Part shown: piece after piece, positions 50,066 through 58,729 of the stretch
Layout: the number at the start of each line of letters is the position of its first letter
Numbering within the stretch: the first letter of the stretch is position 1
From: Chitinophaga polysaccharea
GTDB taxonomy: Bacteria > Bacteroidota > Bacteroidia > Chitinophagales > Chitinophagaceae
Length of the DNA stretch: 64,000 bases
Direction: 5' to 3'
Assembly (NCBI RefSeq): GCF_007829335.1
Contig: NZ_VIWO01000012.1
Location: forward strand, 62,001-126,000
Translations under genes and position numbers: made by a program
Notes under the pieces: generated by a model
Database searches by the model: none
Seen by the model: the letters and a program-made list of their open reading frames with translations, nothing else
What the model was told of the DNA's origin: nothing

Positions 50066-51739
50066 CTACCAGCTGCTGCTGGCCCCTCCTCCTCCCGACG
50101 ATCCGCCTCCCCAGCTGGAGGAAGAAGATGACGAAGAAGAAAAAGATGATCCGGAAGACGAACTGCCGGAAGAGGAAGAAGATACCTTAGGAATAATAAA
50201 CATATAATCGTGCTTAAACTTACAGGCCGCACAGGAAAACTGCTGCGATCCCATGCCCTGTGAGGAAGTAGTAGCCCGTTTCAACGTGACGGTTTTATCA
50301 CAGCGGAAGGTGTAGTGGTGACAAGAAGGACATTCCGAACAAGCAGAACGCATGTTGGTATAATTTAATACCAGCTGGGTGCTACAGCTATCGCACCGCC
50401 ATATATCATAATCTACCGACTCCAGGTGCTCTTCTACCACCTGCGCTTTATCCAGGTAATCATTGTCTTCTACATCGTTCAGCCTGTGCATGGGATGATT
50501 ACATTTAGGGCATTCGTATACCTCATTGCGCAGGCGATCCATCCGCTTTTTCAGCGCCCACACATATAATCCGAGCAATGGCAATGGAAATGCATAGGTG
50601 GCCGGTCCTACGTCGCGCTTTACCATAGCCAGGCAGGCCCACTTTTCGTGCCTGTCTTTTCCATGAAGCACAGCGGCAGCACGTAACCACAGTATGATTA
50701 CTACACCAGACATAAACAAACACCAGGCAAGATAGAATATCACAAAGGTTTTGAGGAAACCCACATCGGTGTGCCGAACGGAGGCCATGTATCCTACCCC
50801 CAACAGGCCCAGGCCGTATACCAGTATGAATCCCAGGGTACCTGGCCGCAACAGCTCATTGGGCGCATCTTTCAATTGTACCGGCGCCTGGTCTTCTCCC
50901 TTCCTGGTTTTTATTTTCCGGCTGAAGAAAACACGTATCATCACTAAAGATGCGATAAACCAGAAAATGAGGCCGGGAATAGAAGGTTCCCCTATATAGG
51001 AAGAGCTAATCGAAGAAGTATTGCCAGCGAAATAGCTGGGCGGGGCTTCCACCAGCCCCGGATCTTCCGACGCAGCATTGTCGGCCACTGCGCTATCGGC
51101 CACCGCGGTTAAACCGGGATAATCGGCGTTAACCGGGCCTGCAACTGCTGCATCTGCCACCACCAGTGAACTATCCACCACGGGAGACTCCGGCAGCTGA
51201 TCATAAGCATAATTGCCTTTATTAAATAATGAGGCTACCGACAGGATACCATCCCGGAAAGCGGCATCATAGTCGTGCTCTTTGATGCGCGGAATCATAT
51301 ACTCCTGCTGAATGCGGAAACAGATAATGTCTGGCATATCTGCTTCGATGCCGGTTCCCGTTTCGAACTCCAGTTTACGGGCATCTTCTACCATCAGGAT
51401 CAACAAACCATTGTTCTTCTCCTTACTTCCTATCTTCCAATAGTTAAATAACTGGTGAACAAAATCGCGGGTATCGTTATTTCCTATGCTGTGCATCACT
51501 ACTACGCCTACCTGCACTTTCCCGGCCCGGTCGAGGATGCCCAGCTGCTCATTCAGCGAGCTTACGGCGGCATCTGACAGCAGATGATCGGGATTACTGA
51601 CATAACCGCCATCCGTCTTTTTGGGATCTGGTATGTCGGCTACAGTAATTTTTTTTGTTGTACTTTGATCACATGACGCCAAAAATGCTAACAGTAACAA
51701 CATTAACAGGCGTTTCAATGGAAACGGACAAACTTTCAT
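50066..51739 (-). CDS. TPM-domain lipoprotein with zinc-ribbon and Ser-rich tail
   Basis: 557 residues from ATG 51739, which opens a lipoprotein signal (MKVCPFPLKRLLMLLLLAFLASC, split here after 20: lipobox LASC). The TPM (YgcG-type) domain occupies about 35-185 with SDAAVSSLNEQLGILDRAG and NNGLLILMVEDARKLEFETG. Membrane segments follow around 255-275, 300-320 and 335-360. A cytosolic or periplasmic part then holds CPKC...H, CDSC, CSECPSC and CAAC pairs, typical of zinc ribbons. The last ~35 residues are Ser/Gly (SSSSSSSWGGGSSGGGG). Role unknown; TPM proteins have been linked to photosystem repair and to membrane quality control. Confidence 0.8.
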   Translation of the reverse strand: MKVCPFPLKRLLMLLLLAFLASCDQSTTKKITVADIPDPKKTDGGYVSNPDHLLSDAAVSSLNEQLGILDRAGKVQVGVVVMHSIGNNDTRDFVHQLFNYWKIGSKEKNNGLLILMVEDARKLEFETGTGIEADMPDIICFRIQQEYMIPRIKEHDYDAAFRDGILSVASLFNKGNYAYDQLPESPVVDSSLVVADAAVAGPVNADYPGLTAVADSAVADNAASEDPGLVEAPPSYFAGNTSSISSSYIGEPSIPGLIFWFIASLVMIRVFFSRKIKTRKGEDQAPVQLKDAPNELLRPGTLGFILVYGLGLLGVGYMASVRHTDVGFLKTFVIFYLAWCLFMSGVVIILWLRAAAVLHGKDRHEKWACLAMVKRDVGPATYAFPLPLLGLYVWALKKRMDRLRNEVYECPKCNHPMHRLNDVEDNDYLDKAQVVEEHLESVDYDIWRCDSCSTQLVLNYTNMRSACSECPSCHHYTFRCDKTVTLKRATTSSQGMGSQQFSCAACKFKHDYMFIIPKVSSSSSGSSSSGSSFSSSSSSSSSWGGGSSGGGGASSSW

Positions 51740-51812
51740 GGGGATAATTTCTGGCCCCAAGATATGTTTATTTAACTTTTTTTTAAAACAGAATAAGGTA
51801 CTTTAATCACCC

Positions 51813-52340
51813 ATGAAACCCTTGCTAAGCATATGGATAATGTTGTTATGCGGGATAGCCGGCCGTAGTTTTGCACAAACCAAAACATCTACCGACACGG
51901 TAGTAAAGCCCCCGGTACAATTAAAAACCGTGCATATTGTGCAATACAACTTCTTTAAGGATTCCCTTGCTTTCAGGGAGGAATATGCAAAATCCCTTAC
52001 GTTTCGGCGGCTCAAATGGTATGAGGTATACGGAGGGCTCAGTGTAAACATCAATAACCTGTACCGGGTAACACAGTTTAAGAAAAATAAAAAGAAAATA
52101 ACGTTCAAACATATGCTGTTAAATAAGGAACAGGAGATGTTTGTAAGCCGTGTTTACACGCCTTCCCTGGTCAACAAGGTAACCCACCTGGATGGCGACA
52201 GCCTGCAATTGTTTATGCAGCATTACCAGCCCGACTATGCTTTTATTAAAAATGCTTCGGATTATGACCTCTACCTGGCGATAAAAAAGGAATACGAGGC
52301 GTTTATGAAAACCCGCGACAGTATCCCCGTTCAGCCGTAA
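51813..52340 (+). CDS. Exported conserved protein of unknown function
   Basis: 175 residues, signal peptide MKPLLSIWIMLLCGIAGRSFA, then a charged alpha/beta protein with KPPVQLKTVHIVQYNFFKDSLAFREEY and RLKWYEVYGGLSVNINNLYR segments and a late helical part (YDLYLAIKKEYEAFM). Likely periplasmic. I recognise the general type from Bacteroidota genomes but no named family. Divergent from the TPM gene; stands alone. Confidence 0.7.
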   Translation: MKPLLSIWIMLLCGIAGRSFAQTKTSTDTVVKPPVQLKTVHIVQYNFFKDSLAFREEYAKSLTFRRLKWYEVYGGLSVNINNLYRVTQFKKNKKKITFKHMLLNKEQEMFVSRVYTPSLVNKVTHLDGDSLQLFMQHYQPDYAFIKNASDYDLYLAIKKEYEAFMKTRDSIPVQP

Positions 52341-52526
52341 ATGAAAGTGGAGCGCTATTTCTTTAGCTTTCCGGGCGCCCAAAAAATACTATATTCCGGT
52401 ATCGTTACGTTTTACTAATTACCGTTATAATTGGCTGTAATAGTATGCCTGTAACAAAGATTACATAAATTAGTGATCTCAAACCAGTTAATGTTGTCAG
52501 TTTTTAAGATGATCAATACAGCTCAC

Positions 52527-53645
52527 ATGAAAAGGTTTTTCATATTGGCGGCCCTATTCGTCCCGGTAATGCTGAGTGCGCAAGCGAAACTCAGTCAAAC
52601 CGTTATCAACGATTTTTCCGCGAGGGTAGCGGCACACTATCAGCTCCCGCATGATTCCATTACAGGATACATCGCAGAGCAGCTCACCCGCAGCGGCAAT
52701 GCCGGACTGGACATAGACTCCACCGTATTTGACCTGAAGAAAGACCCGGTAGCACTGGATGCTGCCCTGAAATACCTGTACCAATACAGTGATTGCAACC
52801 GGCAACGGTTTATTGCCAACCTGCGTAGCATGAACCTGGAAACCAACAGCGTGTTCCCGTTGGCCACCTATACTGCCAATAAATATAAGAATGATACGAA
52901 AGCATTACTGGACGATAAGAAAGACTTCCTGGCTACCTATACCGGTCCGGTTACCGGCAAGAAGCCACCGGCCAGCATTGCAGATGTAGCTGCGGCCAAC
53001 CAGGCTGCCGCTGTGGCCGAATCTAATGCCAATGCAGCCGCAGAAAGCAATACTGCCGCTGCCGGCAACAGCAATACCGGTACAGAAAATACCGCGGCTC
53101 CCGCAGCTTCCACTGCCCCGGCTACGGATACACGTAACTGGGAAGTACACCCATTATTCCAGGTACGTACTCCTGAACAACTGGTAGAAATGTATGGCGC
53201 CAATAACGTTACCCAACACGATGCCATCAACCTGGCAGGTAATAAAGACGGAGAAGCCTACGTTATTTATCCGGATACCGATAATGAACTGGAAGTACAA
53301 TTTGACGGTGAAAATGGAAATATTGTCACGTTTTCTCATTTCCCTTCCAAATGGAAGTCGCCCTACGGTATTAAAGCTGGCGACCCGCTGGACAAACTGG
53401 CCAAAGTAAATGGCCGTCCCTTTAAGTTCAACGCATTTGAGTGGACTAATGGCGGTACGGTATCCAGCTGGAATGGCGGCGCACTGGAAGGCAAAAGTGT
53501 GATTGTGGTGCTGAAAGCCAATAATACCGGCGATCCTAAACAATACGACCAGGTTACTGGCGATAAAACACTACGCTCCGACCTGCCAGCCCTGAAAAAG
53601 CTGGACGTTGTTATCGAATCTATTGCGTTTAAAGCAGCAAATTAA
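52527..53645 (+). CDS. Exported protein with Ala/Asn-rich linker, unknown function
   Basis: 372 residues from ATG 52527 (upstream in-frame ATGs give a worse signal). Signal peptide ends MLSAQA. An N-terminal helical domain (about 20-135) is joined by a low-complexity Ala/Asn/Ser/Thr linker (about 140-200, including AAAVAESNANAAAESNTAAA) to a C-terminal beta domain (about 205-370) with VRTPEQLVEMYGANNV, GEAYVIYPDTDNELEVQFDG and KLAKVNGRPFKFNAFEW. Function unknown. The 37-nt gap to the VOC gene suggests co-transcription. Confidence 0.7.
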   Translation: MKRFFILAALFVPVMLSAQAKLSQTVINDFSARVAAHYQLPHDSITGYIAEQLTRSGNAGLDIDSTVFDLKKDPVALDAALKYLYQYSDCNRQRFIANLRSMNLETNSVFPLATYTANKYKNDTKALLDDKKDFLATYTGPVTGKKPPASIADVAAANQAAAVAESNANAAAESNTAAAGNSNTGTENTAAPAASTAPATDTRNWEVHPLFQVRTPEQLVEMYGANNVTQHDAINLAGNKDGEAYVIYPDTDNELEVQFDGENGNIVTFSHFPSKWKSPYGIKAGDPLDKLAKVNGRPFKFNAFEWTNGGTVSSWNGGALEGKSVIVVLKANNTGDPKQYDQVTGDKTLRSDLPALKKLDVVIESIAFKAAN

Positions 53646-53682
53646 GCTTGCACTTTTCAATCCGGCTGATTATCTTGTTAGT

Positions 53683-54147
53683 ATGAAACAAGCTATATTA
53701 GCCGGTTGTCTCCTGATATTGGCACTGACCGGGATTTCCACTAACATGAATGCACAAACGAAGAAATATCCATCGCTGAACCATATGGCGTTATACGTGG
53801 TGGATCTGGATAAAAGCACTGCCTTTTACCGCGATATTATAGGACTGGAGCCCATGGAGGAACCGTTTAAAGATGGCAGGCACAGCTGGTTTAAAGTTGG
53901 TGCACATAGCCAGGTACATATTATTTCCGGCGCCGCCAGCGCCACCACCCATGACAAAAACACCCATCTCTGTTTCAGCGTCCCTTCTATGAAGGAATTC
54001 CTGGCCGTATTACAGGCCCATCATGTTGCCTGGGAGGACTGGCCAGGCAAAGCCGGCGCAGTAAATAAGCGGGTAGATGGCGTGCAGCAGATATATCTCC
54101 GTGATCCGGACGGCTATTGGCTGGAAATTAACGACGATAAATACTAA
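53683..54147 (+). CDS. Exported VOC (glyoxalase/bleomycin-resistance) family protein
   Basis: 154 residues from ATG 53683, which opens a signal peptide (MKQAILAGCLLILALTG...NMNAQ). This is unusual because most VOC proteins are cytosolic. The VOC core shows LNHMALYVVDLDKSTAFYRDIIGLEP, HLCFSV and QQIYLRDPDGYWLEIND, with His in LNHMAL, His in THLCF and Glu in WLEIN as candidate metal ligands. Enzyme substrate unknown. A 10-bp hairpin at 54178 ends the unit. Confidence 0.88.
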   Translation: MKQAILAGCLLILALTGISTNMNAQTKKYPSLNHMALYVVDLDKSTAFYRDIIGLEPMEEPFKDGRHSWFKVGAHSQVHIISGAASATTHDKNTHLCFSVPSMKEFLAVLQAHHVAWEDWPGKAGAVNKRVDGVQQIYLRDPDGYWLEINDDKY

Positions 54148-54177
54148 CTATATTTCAGCTGGGTAACCAGTATTGAC

Positions 54178-54213
54178 ACGGCATTGGCGGAGAAATCTAC
54201 CAATGCCGTTTTC
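54178..54213 (+). terminator. Terminator-like hairpin after the VOC gene
   Basis: ACGGCATTGG (54178-54187) and CCAATGCCGT (54200-54209), perfect 10 bp, 12-nt loop, then TTTCGTT. T-tract is weak. Confidence 0.65.
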
Positions 54214-54304
54214 GTTATAGATACGGCCTATGTGATAAAGTTAATACCAGAATCCCCGTTTTTTCCTTAAATTCCATAAAGAGCGTCACTCATACCCAAG
54301 CATT

Positions 54305-54946
54305 ATGTCATTATTACTGAATGTTCCTCCAACAGAGAAAGCATATGCCATGTCATTGGGCGTCCTTTGGGATCAGGTAGCCCAGACCTGCTATTTGCCG
54401 GAAGGGCAATATGACCGGTTAACAGCGGTAGAACAATGGATTCCGGAGAAACATCCGGCCATCATTCTGCCCAGCGAAATTACCACTGTGCATGCAGTGG
54501 CGTCTTGCCCTAAATGCCAGCGCGATAACCGCGTGATAGCTCTTGCAGGCAACTATTTCTTCGAAAAAGATGTAAATGACCGGGATGAAGCGGTGTGGCT
54601 GGCACAGGATTTTTTCACGCTCTTTCAACAGGTATCAGCGCTCTCTGATAATTTACGGGTATTCCTGGAAGAGCACTATCCACATTTTAAGCAAAGCTGG
54701 TCCGACACCGCAGAAGGCCACTTCTGGTATAATCACTGCGAACATTGCCAGCATATACAGGACGACTGGTTCCTGTTTGAAGAAGCAGGGAGCATTTTCC
54801 ATCCGGTGGAAAAAGAAGCTGCAGGTAAATTGCGCCTACGGCATTTCACCCTCAAATACGCACCCATTATAGATGCCGTGTATTCCCTGGGCGATCAGCT
54901 AAGATTGATCAATGAATTTGCCGAGCGTACCCCTGCTGTTGAATGA
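54305..54946 (+). CDS. DUF5710-like protein with zinc-binding Cys pairs
   Basis: 213-residue cytoplasmic protein. The N-terminus (LLNVPPTEKAYAMSLGVLWDQVAQTCYLPEGQ, about 4-35) is the DUF5710 pattern found in DNA-associated proteins such as some primases. Two CxxC/HCxxC pairs (CPKC about 70 and CEHC about 140) could bind zinc. The rest is helical. Function unknown. Its stop codon at 54944-54946 directly abuts the stop of the convergent lipoprotein gene. Confidence 0.75.
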   Translation: MSLLLNVPPTEKAYAMSLGVLWDQVAQTCYLPEGQYDRLTAVEQWIPEKHPAIILPSEITTVHAVASCPKCQRDNRVIALAGNYFFEKDVNDRDEAVWLAQDFFTLFQQVSALSDNLRVFLEEHYPHFKQSWSDTAEGHFWYNHCEHCQHIQDDWFLFEEAGSIFHPVEKEAAGKLRLRHFTLKYAPIIDAVYSLGDQLRLINEFAERTPAVE

Positions 54947-55681
54947 TTATTCAAACAGCGAATACGGTCTTTCCACATCGAAAAAAACACGCTTCAGCAC
55001 CTGTTGCGTTCCATCGGTAAATGTAATCGGGAATACGCCCGACAAGCGGGAATCTTCCGTTTCTTCCTCTACTGTGTATTGCAACAATTGTGGATCAGTA
55101 TCTATCATACGCCGTATAGTGGTATCCGTAGTATTGGCTACATAGTACCATACGGCAGCGTCTATTTCCTGTTTACCGGTATTGCTCAGGTCTTTGTGCC
55201 GGTAGATGGCCTCCAGTGCGGGCTTCTTGCTCTTCAGCAAAGTCACCTTACCGGGATGCAGCAAACGATAATCGACTACAAACTCCCTGGGAAGCGGATT
55301 TTCCGGATCGCCCGCAGGTTCATACACATCCATATTCCACTGCACCAGTACCTGATCGCCGTTATTTAATTCCGGGGGATTGTTGGTATTAAAGATCAGG
55401 AAAGCGGTATCGCGGTTCCGGGCGCAAACGAACAGGCCATCGTCGCCATTTTCGTTATAATTGATGAAGGACAGGGTGTCGATATAGGTCTTTCCTTTTA
55501 CGAGCGTATCCCCATTTCTCAGGTTACTGAGGAATACAAACCGGGTGGTATCTGTTACAGGTGTTGTGACAATGGTGCTGTCAGATTTTTTTTCCGGCGC
55601 TTTATCTGCGTTGGTAGTACTTTGGGGGTTGTTGCAGGCTGCAGCCATCAGCAAACAGGCTGCAAGGTGAATCGGTTTCAT
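54947..55681 (-). CDS. Hypothetical lipoprotein
   Basis: 244 residues from ATG 55681. MKPIHLAACLLMAAAC gives a lipoprotein signal (Cys16) and a Thr/Lys-rich linker follows. The mature domain is beta-rich and acidic: DTTRFVFLSNLRNGDTLVKGKTYIDTL, NNGDQVLVQWNMDVYEPAGD, and TFTDGTQQVLKRVFFDVERPYSLFE. No recognised family. It lies 33 nt after the TPR gene on the same strand, so the two may be co-transcribed; the 3' end abuts the convergent DUF5710 gene. Confidence 0.7.
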   Translation of the reverse strand: MKPIHLAACLLMAAACNNPQSTTNADKAPEKKSDSTIVTTPVTDTTRFVFLSNLRNGDTLVKGKTYIDTLSFINYNENGDDGLFVCARNRDTAFLIFNTNNPPELNNGDQVLVQWNMDVYEPAGDPENPLPREFVVDYRLLHPGKVTLLKSKKPALEAIYRHKDLSNTGKQEIDAAVWYYVANTTDTTIRRMIDTDPQLLQYTVEEETEDSRLSGVFPITFTDGTQQVLKRVFFDVERPYSLFE

Positions 55682-55714
55682 TTTGGATGTCATTTGGATG
55701 TTTAAGACGGGCGA

Positions 55715-56569
55715 CTATAATTCCACGCGTCCTTTCAGAAAGTCAAAATACCGGCTATCTTCTTCTGCAAATATTTCGGGACCTTCCAGCATATATGCTC
55801 TCAGTAAATGCTCTACTGCCTTTTCTTCCTGCTTAATTTCGTACAGGCATTCTCCCAGGCGTAGGTGTACAAACCCTACGGCCTGTGCATCCGGGCCGTT
55901 TAATGCCTCGTAAAACTGGTGTGCTGCGGCGGCATAATCGGCTTTGAAGAAATACATGTCGCCGATGCTGGCATACAGCCAGGTACAGGCTTCCCACTCA
56001 TGCCTGGGATCGGGCAACAGCTGCAACGCAGCGGTGAACTTCGCGATGGCGGCATCGTATTGTTCGTCATCTGCCAGTTCATTGCCTTCTTCCGATAATA
56101 CCTCCACCTGCTGGTAAATTGCTTCGGGGAGTTCTTCTTCTACCACGGACCTGACACCCTCAAATACATGCAGGTATTTTTCGTCCTCACCCTCAAACAC
56201 ACGTCCTGCGGAGGCTTGCATGGCAGTAGCAAAGTATTCTGTGGCTTCTGTTATCATCCCATTCTCAAACAACGCTTTTCCCAGCATAAAGGTTCTCTCC
56301 CCTTCGTCGTTGCGGTCGCGGTCGCAGTGTTGTAAGGTTTTGGCCCATTTCAGCATGTTGGGGTAATCTCTCAGGGCGAAATAAGTATCGGCTATGCTAA
56401 AGGCTATGTCATAACTTTCTTCGTAGCTTTCCCGGGGCCAGGGCAATACATTCCAGGCTTCTTCGAGTTTCAGTACATAGCGGGCCGGATCCTGCTGCTC
56501 ATAGAGCTTTTCTGCTTCCTGCCAGATGGTTTCCAGTGCCGTAATAATTTTCTGATCCCGTAATTGCAT
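55715..56569 (-). CDS. TPR-repeat protein
   Basis: 284-residue cytoplasmic protein made of TPR-like helical hairpins. Repeats are seen at SYDIAFSIADTYFALRDYPNMLKWAKTL (about 61-88), ERTFMLGKALFENGMITEATEYFATAM, EGNELADDEQYDAAIAKFTAAL and YASIGDMYFFKADYAAAAHQFYEAL. Acidic overall. A scaffold or interaction role is likely; partners unknown. It is followed by the lipoprotein gene (33 nt) and preceded by the methyltransferase gene (60 nt), all on the minus strand. Confidence 0.85.
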   Translation of the reverse strand: MQLRDQKIITALETIWQEAEKLYEQQDPARYVLKLEEAWNVLPWPRESYEESYDIAFSIADTYFALRDYPNMLKWAKTLQHCDRDRNDEGERTFMLGKALFENGMITEATEYFATAMQASAGRVFEGEDEKYLHVFEGVRSVVEEELPEAIYQQVEVLSEEGNELADDEQYDAAIAKFTAALQLLPDPRHEWEACTWLYASIGDMYFFKADYAAAAHQFYEALNGPDAQAVGFVHLRLGECLYEIKQEEKAVEHLLRAYMLEGPEIFAEEDSRYFDFLKGRVEL

Positions 56570-56629
56570 ATCTCGGTATTAAAAGTCAATGTACAGTGGA
56601 TGCCTGCACATTGGCAAAAATAGGATGGA

Positions 56630-57445
56630 TTATTCAAAGGACCGGGATTCCCGTTGCAATTTTTGTCCCTTATATTCCGTAGCGAGTTCCAATCTCCTTA
56701 AACCAATTTTAATATATTCTTCCTCTAACTCAATACCAATGCATTTTCTGCCCAATGCTTTGGCTACGGCGCAGGTGGTAAAAGTGCCGGAAAAAGGATC
56801 CAGTACCAGGTCGCCGGCATTAGAGCTGGCCCTGACAATCCGCTCCAGCAGGGCCTCCGGTTTCTGTGTGGGGTGATGTTCATATTCATCCATCCGATAC
56901 CGTACCCTGGGAAATTCCCATACATTGCCGGGCACTTTTTCGGTATTGTAGGTGGTGGGTATGGGCTTGCGGTAATCGATCAGCTTACGCCGGGCGCCGG
57001 TTTTAGCTTCAATGAGTATATCCGTAGCATTGAAGGTGTAATTATTTTTGTCCTTTACGCAAAAAAGAATGGGCTCATACATAGACCCAAAATATTTCCT
57101 GGCTTGCACGCCGGAGCTGTCGTAGTGCCATATAATGCGGGAAAGGATATTTATTTTATGTCGTAACCAGATATCAAAGTAGGGCATAAACTGGGTGGCA
57201 GTCATCACGTAGAAACTACCGCCCGGCCTGAGCTTCCTGATACAGATTTCCAACCACTGGTAGCACCATTCCAGGTAGGCATCTTCCGTATCCCATTTTT
57301 CAACATGTCCATTAAAATTCTTTCCTATGTTGTAGGGCGGATCGGCAAAGATCAGGTCCACCGTTTGATCCGGCACCATGGTTTCCAATGCCTGTAGGGC
57401 ATCTCCATAAATGACTTTATGATGATCTGTGCCGAAAACTTCCAT
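56630..57445 (-). CDS. YhdJ-like N6-adenine DNA methyltransferase, orphan
   Basis: 271-residue beta-class DNA adenine methyltransferase. Catalytic motif DPPYN is at 35-39 and the SAM motif reads LVLDPFSGTFTT (about 212-223) near the C-terminus, in the beta-class order. Blocks YDSSGVQARKYFGSMYEP, EAKTGARRKLIDYRKP, KVPGNVWEFPRVRY and HPTQKPEALLERI are very close to my recollection of E. coli YhdJ, which methylates ATGCAT. The same specificity is inferred. No restriction endonuclease is adjacent, so it is probably a solitary, regulatory or maintenance enzyme. It may be co-transcribed with the TPR gene. Confidence 0.9.
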   Translation of the reverse strand: MEVFGTDHHKVIYGDALQALETMVPDQTVDLIFADPPYNIGKNFNGHVEKWDTEDAYLEWCYQWLEICIRKLRPGGSFYVMTATQFMPYFDIWLRHKINILSRIIWHYDSSGVQARKYFGSMYEPILFCVKDKNNYTFNATDILIEAKTGARRKLIDYRKPIPTTYNTEKVPGNVWEFPRVRYRMDEYEHHPTQKPEALLERIVRASSNAGDLVLDPFSGTFTTCAVAKALGRKCIGIELEEEYIKIGLRRLELATEYKGQKLQRESRSFE

Positions 57446-57580
57446 GCTCCTGTTAGTTGCTGCTGATAAATTTACTCAAAAAAAGGCCAGGATTTTAACT
57501 TATTCCCCTATCGCTACATAGATTAATAACAGATGGTTTTGCGATAAAAATTTTACATTCGGCATCCATTTGTTACTCAT

Positions 57581-58612
57581 ATGAAATATACCACACTCGG
57601 CAACACTGGCCTGGTTGTATCCAGGCTTTCTTTTGGCGCTATGACCTTTGGCAGCGACCCTTCTATTCCCAGTGTTTACAAAGTATCGCTGGAGGACGCC
57701 CGGAAAATGATAGACACTTCATTGGCGGCAGGCATTAACTTTTTCGACACGGCTGATGGTTATGCCGGAGGGCAATCGGAAGAAATGCTGGGCAGGCTGC
57801 TGGCCGATCGCCGGCATGAAGCGGTCATCGCCACTAAAGTAGGCTTCCGCAATGGTGCGCCTATCACGCAATCCGGCCTTTCCCGGCGGCATATCCTGTA
57901 TTCCTGCGAGCAAAGCCTGAAGCGCCTTGGCACCGATTACATTGATCTCTACATTGTACACCGGGAAGATCCGGTTACCCCGCTGGAAGAAACATTGGAA
58001 ACGTTGGACTCCCTGGTAAAAAGCGGTAAGGTAAGGTATATCGGTTTTTCTAACTGGTCGGTATGGAAATCGGCCCTGGCATGGCAGATGCAGCGCGATA
58101 ACGGATGGGCCACCTTCTGCAACGGGCAAATGAATTATACCCTCGTGGGCCGCGATGCCGAACATGACATCACTCCCTTTATGTTGCATGCCGGAATTGG
58201 AATGACCGTATGGGGCCCGTTGGCCGGCGGTTTCCTCAGCGGTAAATATACCCGGGAAAACCTGAAGGATGAGAACAACCGCCTCTCTGGTTTCGATTTG
58301 CTGCCATTTGATAAAGAAAAAGGATTTGTACTATTAGACCGGCTAAAGGAAATAGCGGCAACGCATGAAGCTACCCCCGCCCAGATATCGCTGGCATGGC
58401 TGCTCACCAAACGGGTAGTATCCAGCGTAATTATTGGCGCGAGCAAACTGCACCAACTGGAAGACAACCTGAAAGCCGCGGCTATCAATCTTACGGCGGC
58501 TGAAATAGAGATCTTAAACAACCTCTCCCAACCTACGCCGATGTATCCGCAATGGTTTAACCAGCAACTGGCAGATCCTGCACACAAGGCCGCCGGGTTG
58601 GTAGGCGCTTAA
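57581..58612 (+). CDS. Aldo/keto reductase (YghZ/Kv-beta-like)
   Basis: 343-residue NADPH oxidoreductase. YTTLGNTGLVVSRLSFGAMTFG opens the fold; INFFDTADGYAGGQSEE carries the catalytic Asp and Tyr, VIATKVGF the Lys and DLYIVHREDP the His. WGPLAGGFLSGKY and PAQISLAWLLTKRVVSSVIIGASK form the cofactor end. Unlike the AKR at 45423 it has the extra loop and length of the YghZ/Kv-beta group. Stands alone, with its own terminator. Confidence 0.93.
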   Translation: MKYTTLGNTGLVVSRLSFGAMTFGSDPSIPSVYKVSLEDARKMIDTSLAAGINFFDTADGYAGGQSEEMLGRLLADRRHEAVIATKVGFRNGAPITQSGLSRRHILYSCEQSLKRLGTDYIDLYIVHREDPVTPLEETLETLDSLVKSGKVRYIGFSNWSVWKSALAWQMQRDNGWATFCNGQMNYTLVGRDAEHDITPFMLHAGIGMTVWGPLAGGFLSGKYTRENLKDENNRLSGFDLLPFDKEKGFVLLDRLKEIAATHEATPAQISLAWLLTKRVVSSVIIGASKLHQLEDNLKAAAINLTAAEIEILNNLSQPTPMYPQWFNQQLADPAHKAAGLVGA

Positions 58613-58616
58613 TTCA

Positions 58617-58652
58617 AACAGGCGGAGTGCGGGCATTCCGCCTGTTTTTTTT
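58617..58652 (+). terminator. Intrinsic terminator of the AKR gene
   Basis: AACAGGCGGA (58617-58626) and TCCGCCTGTT (58637-58646) form a perfect 10-bp stem, extended inside by TGC/GCA pairing, with a nine-T tract at 58645-58653. Confidence 0.92.
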
Positions 58653-58729
58653 TGCTACCGGTTGTCAAAATTCCAGCTCCATAAATAAAGCGTTACCTTA
58701 GTCAGGTAGCAACCGCTTCCCTGGCAGGC

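Noticed and set aside
45423..58612. The two aldo/keto reductases as a duplication
   Set aside because: They differ in length, loop structure and motifs, belonging to different AKR groups.
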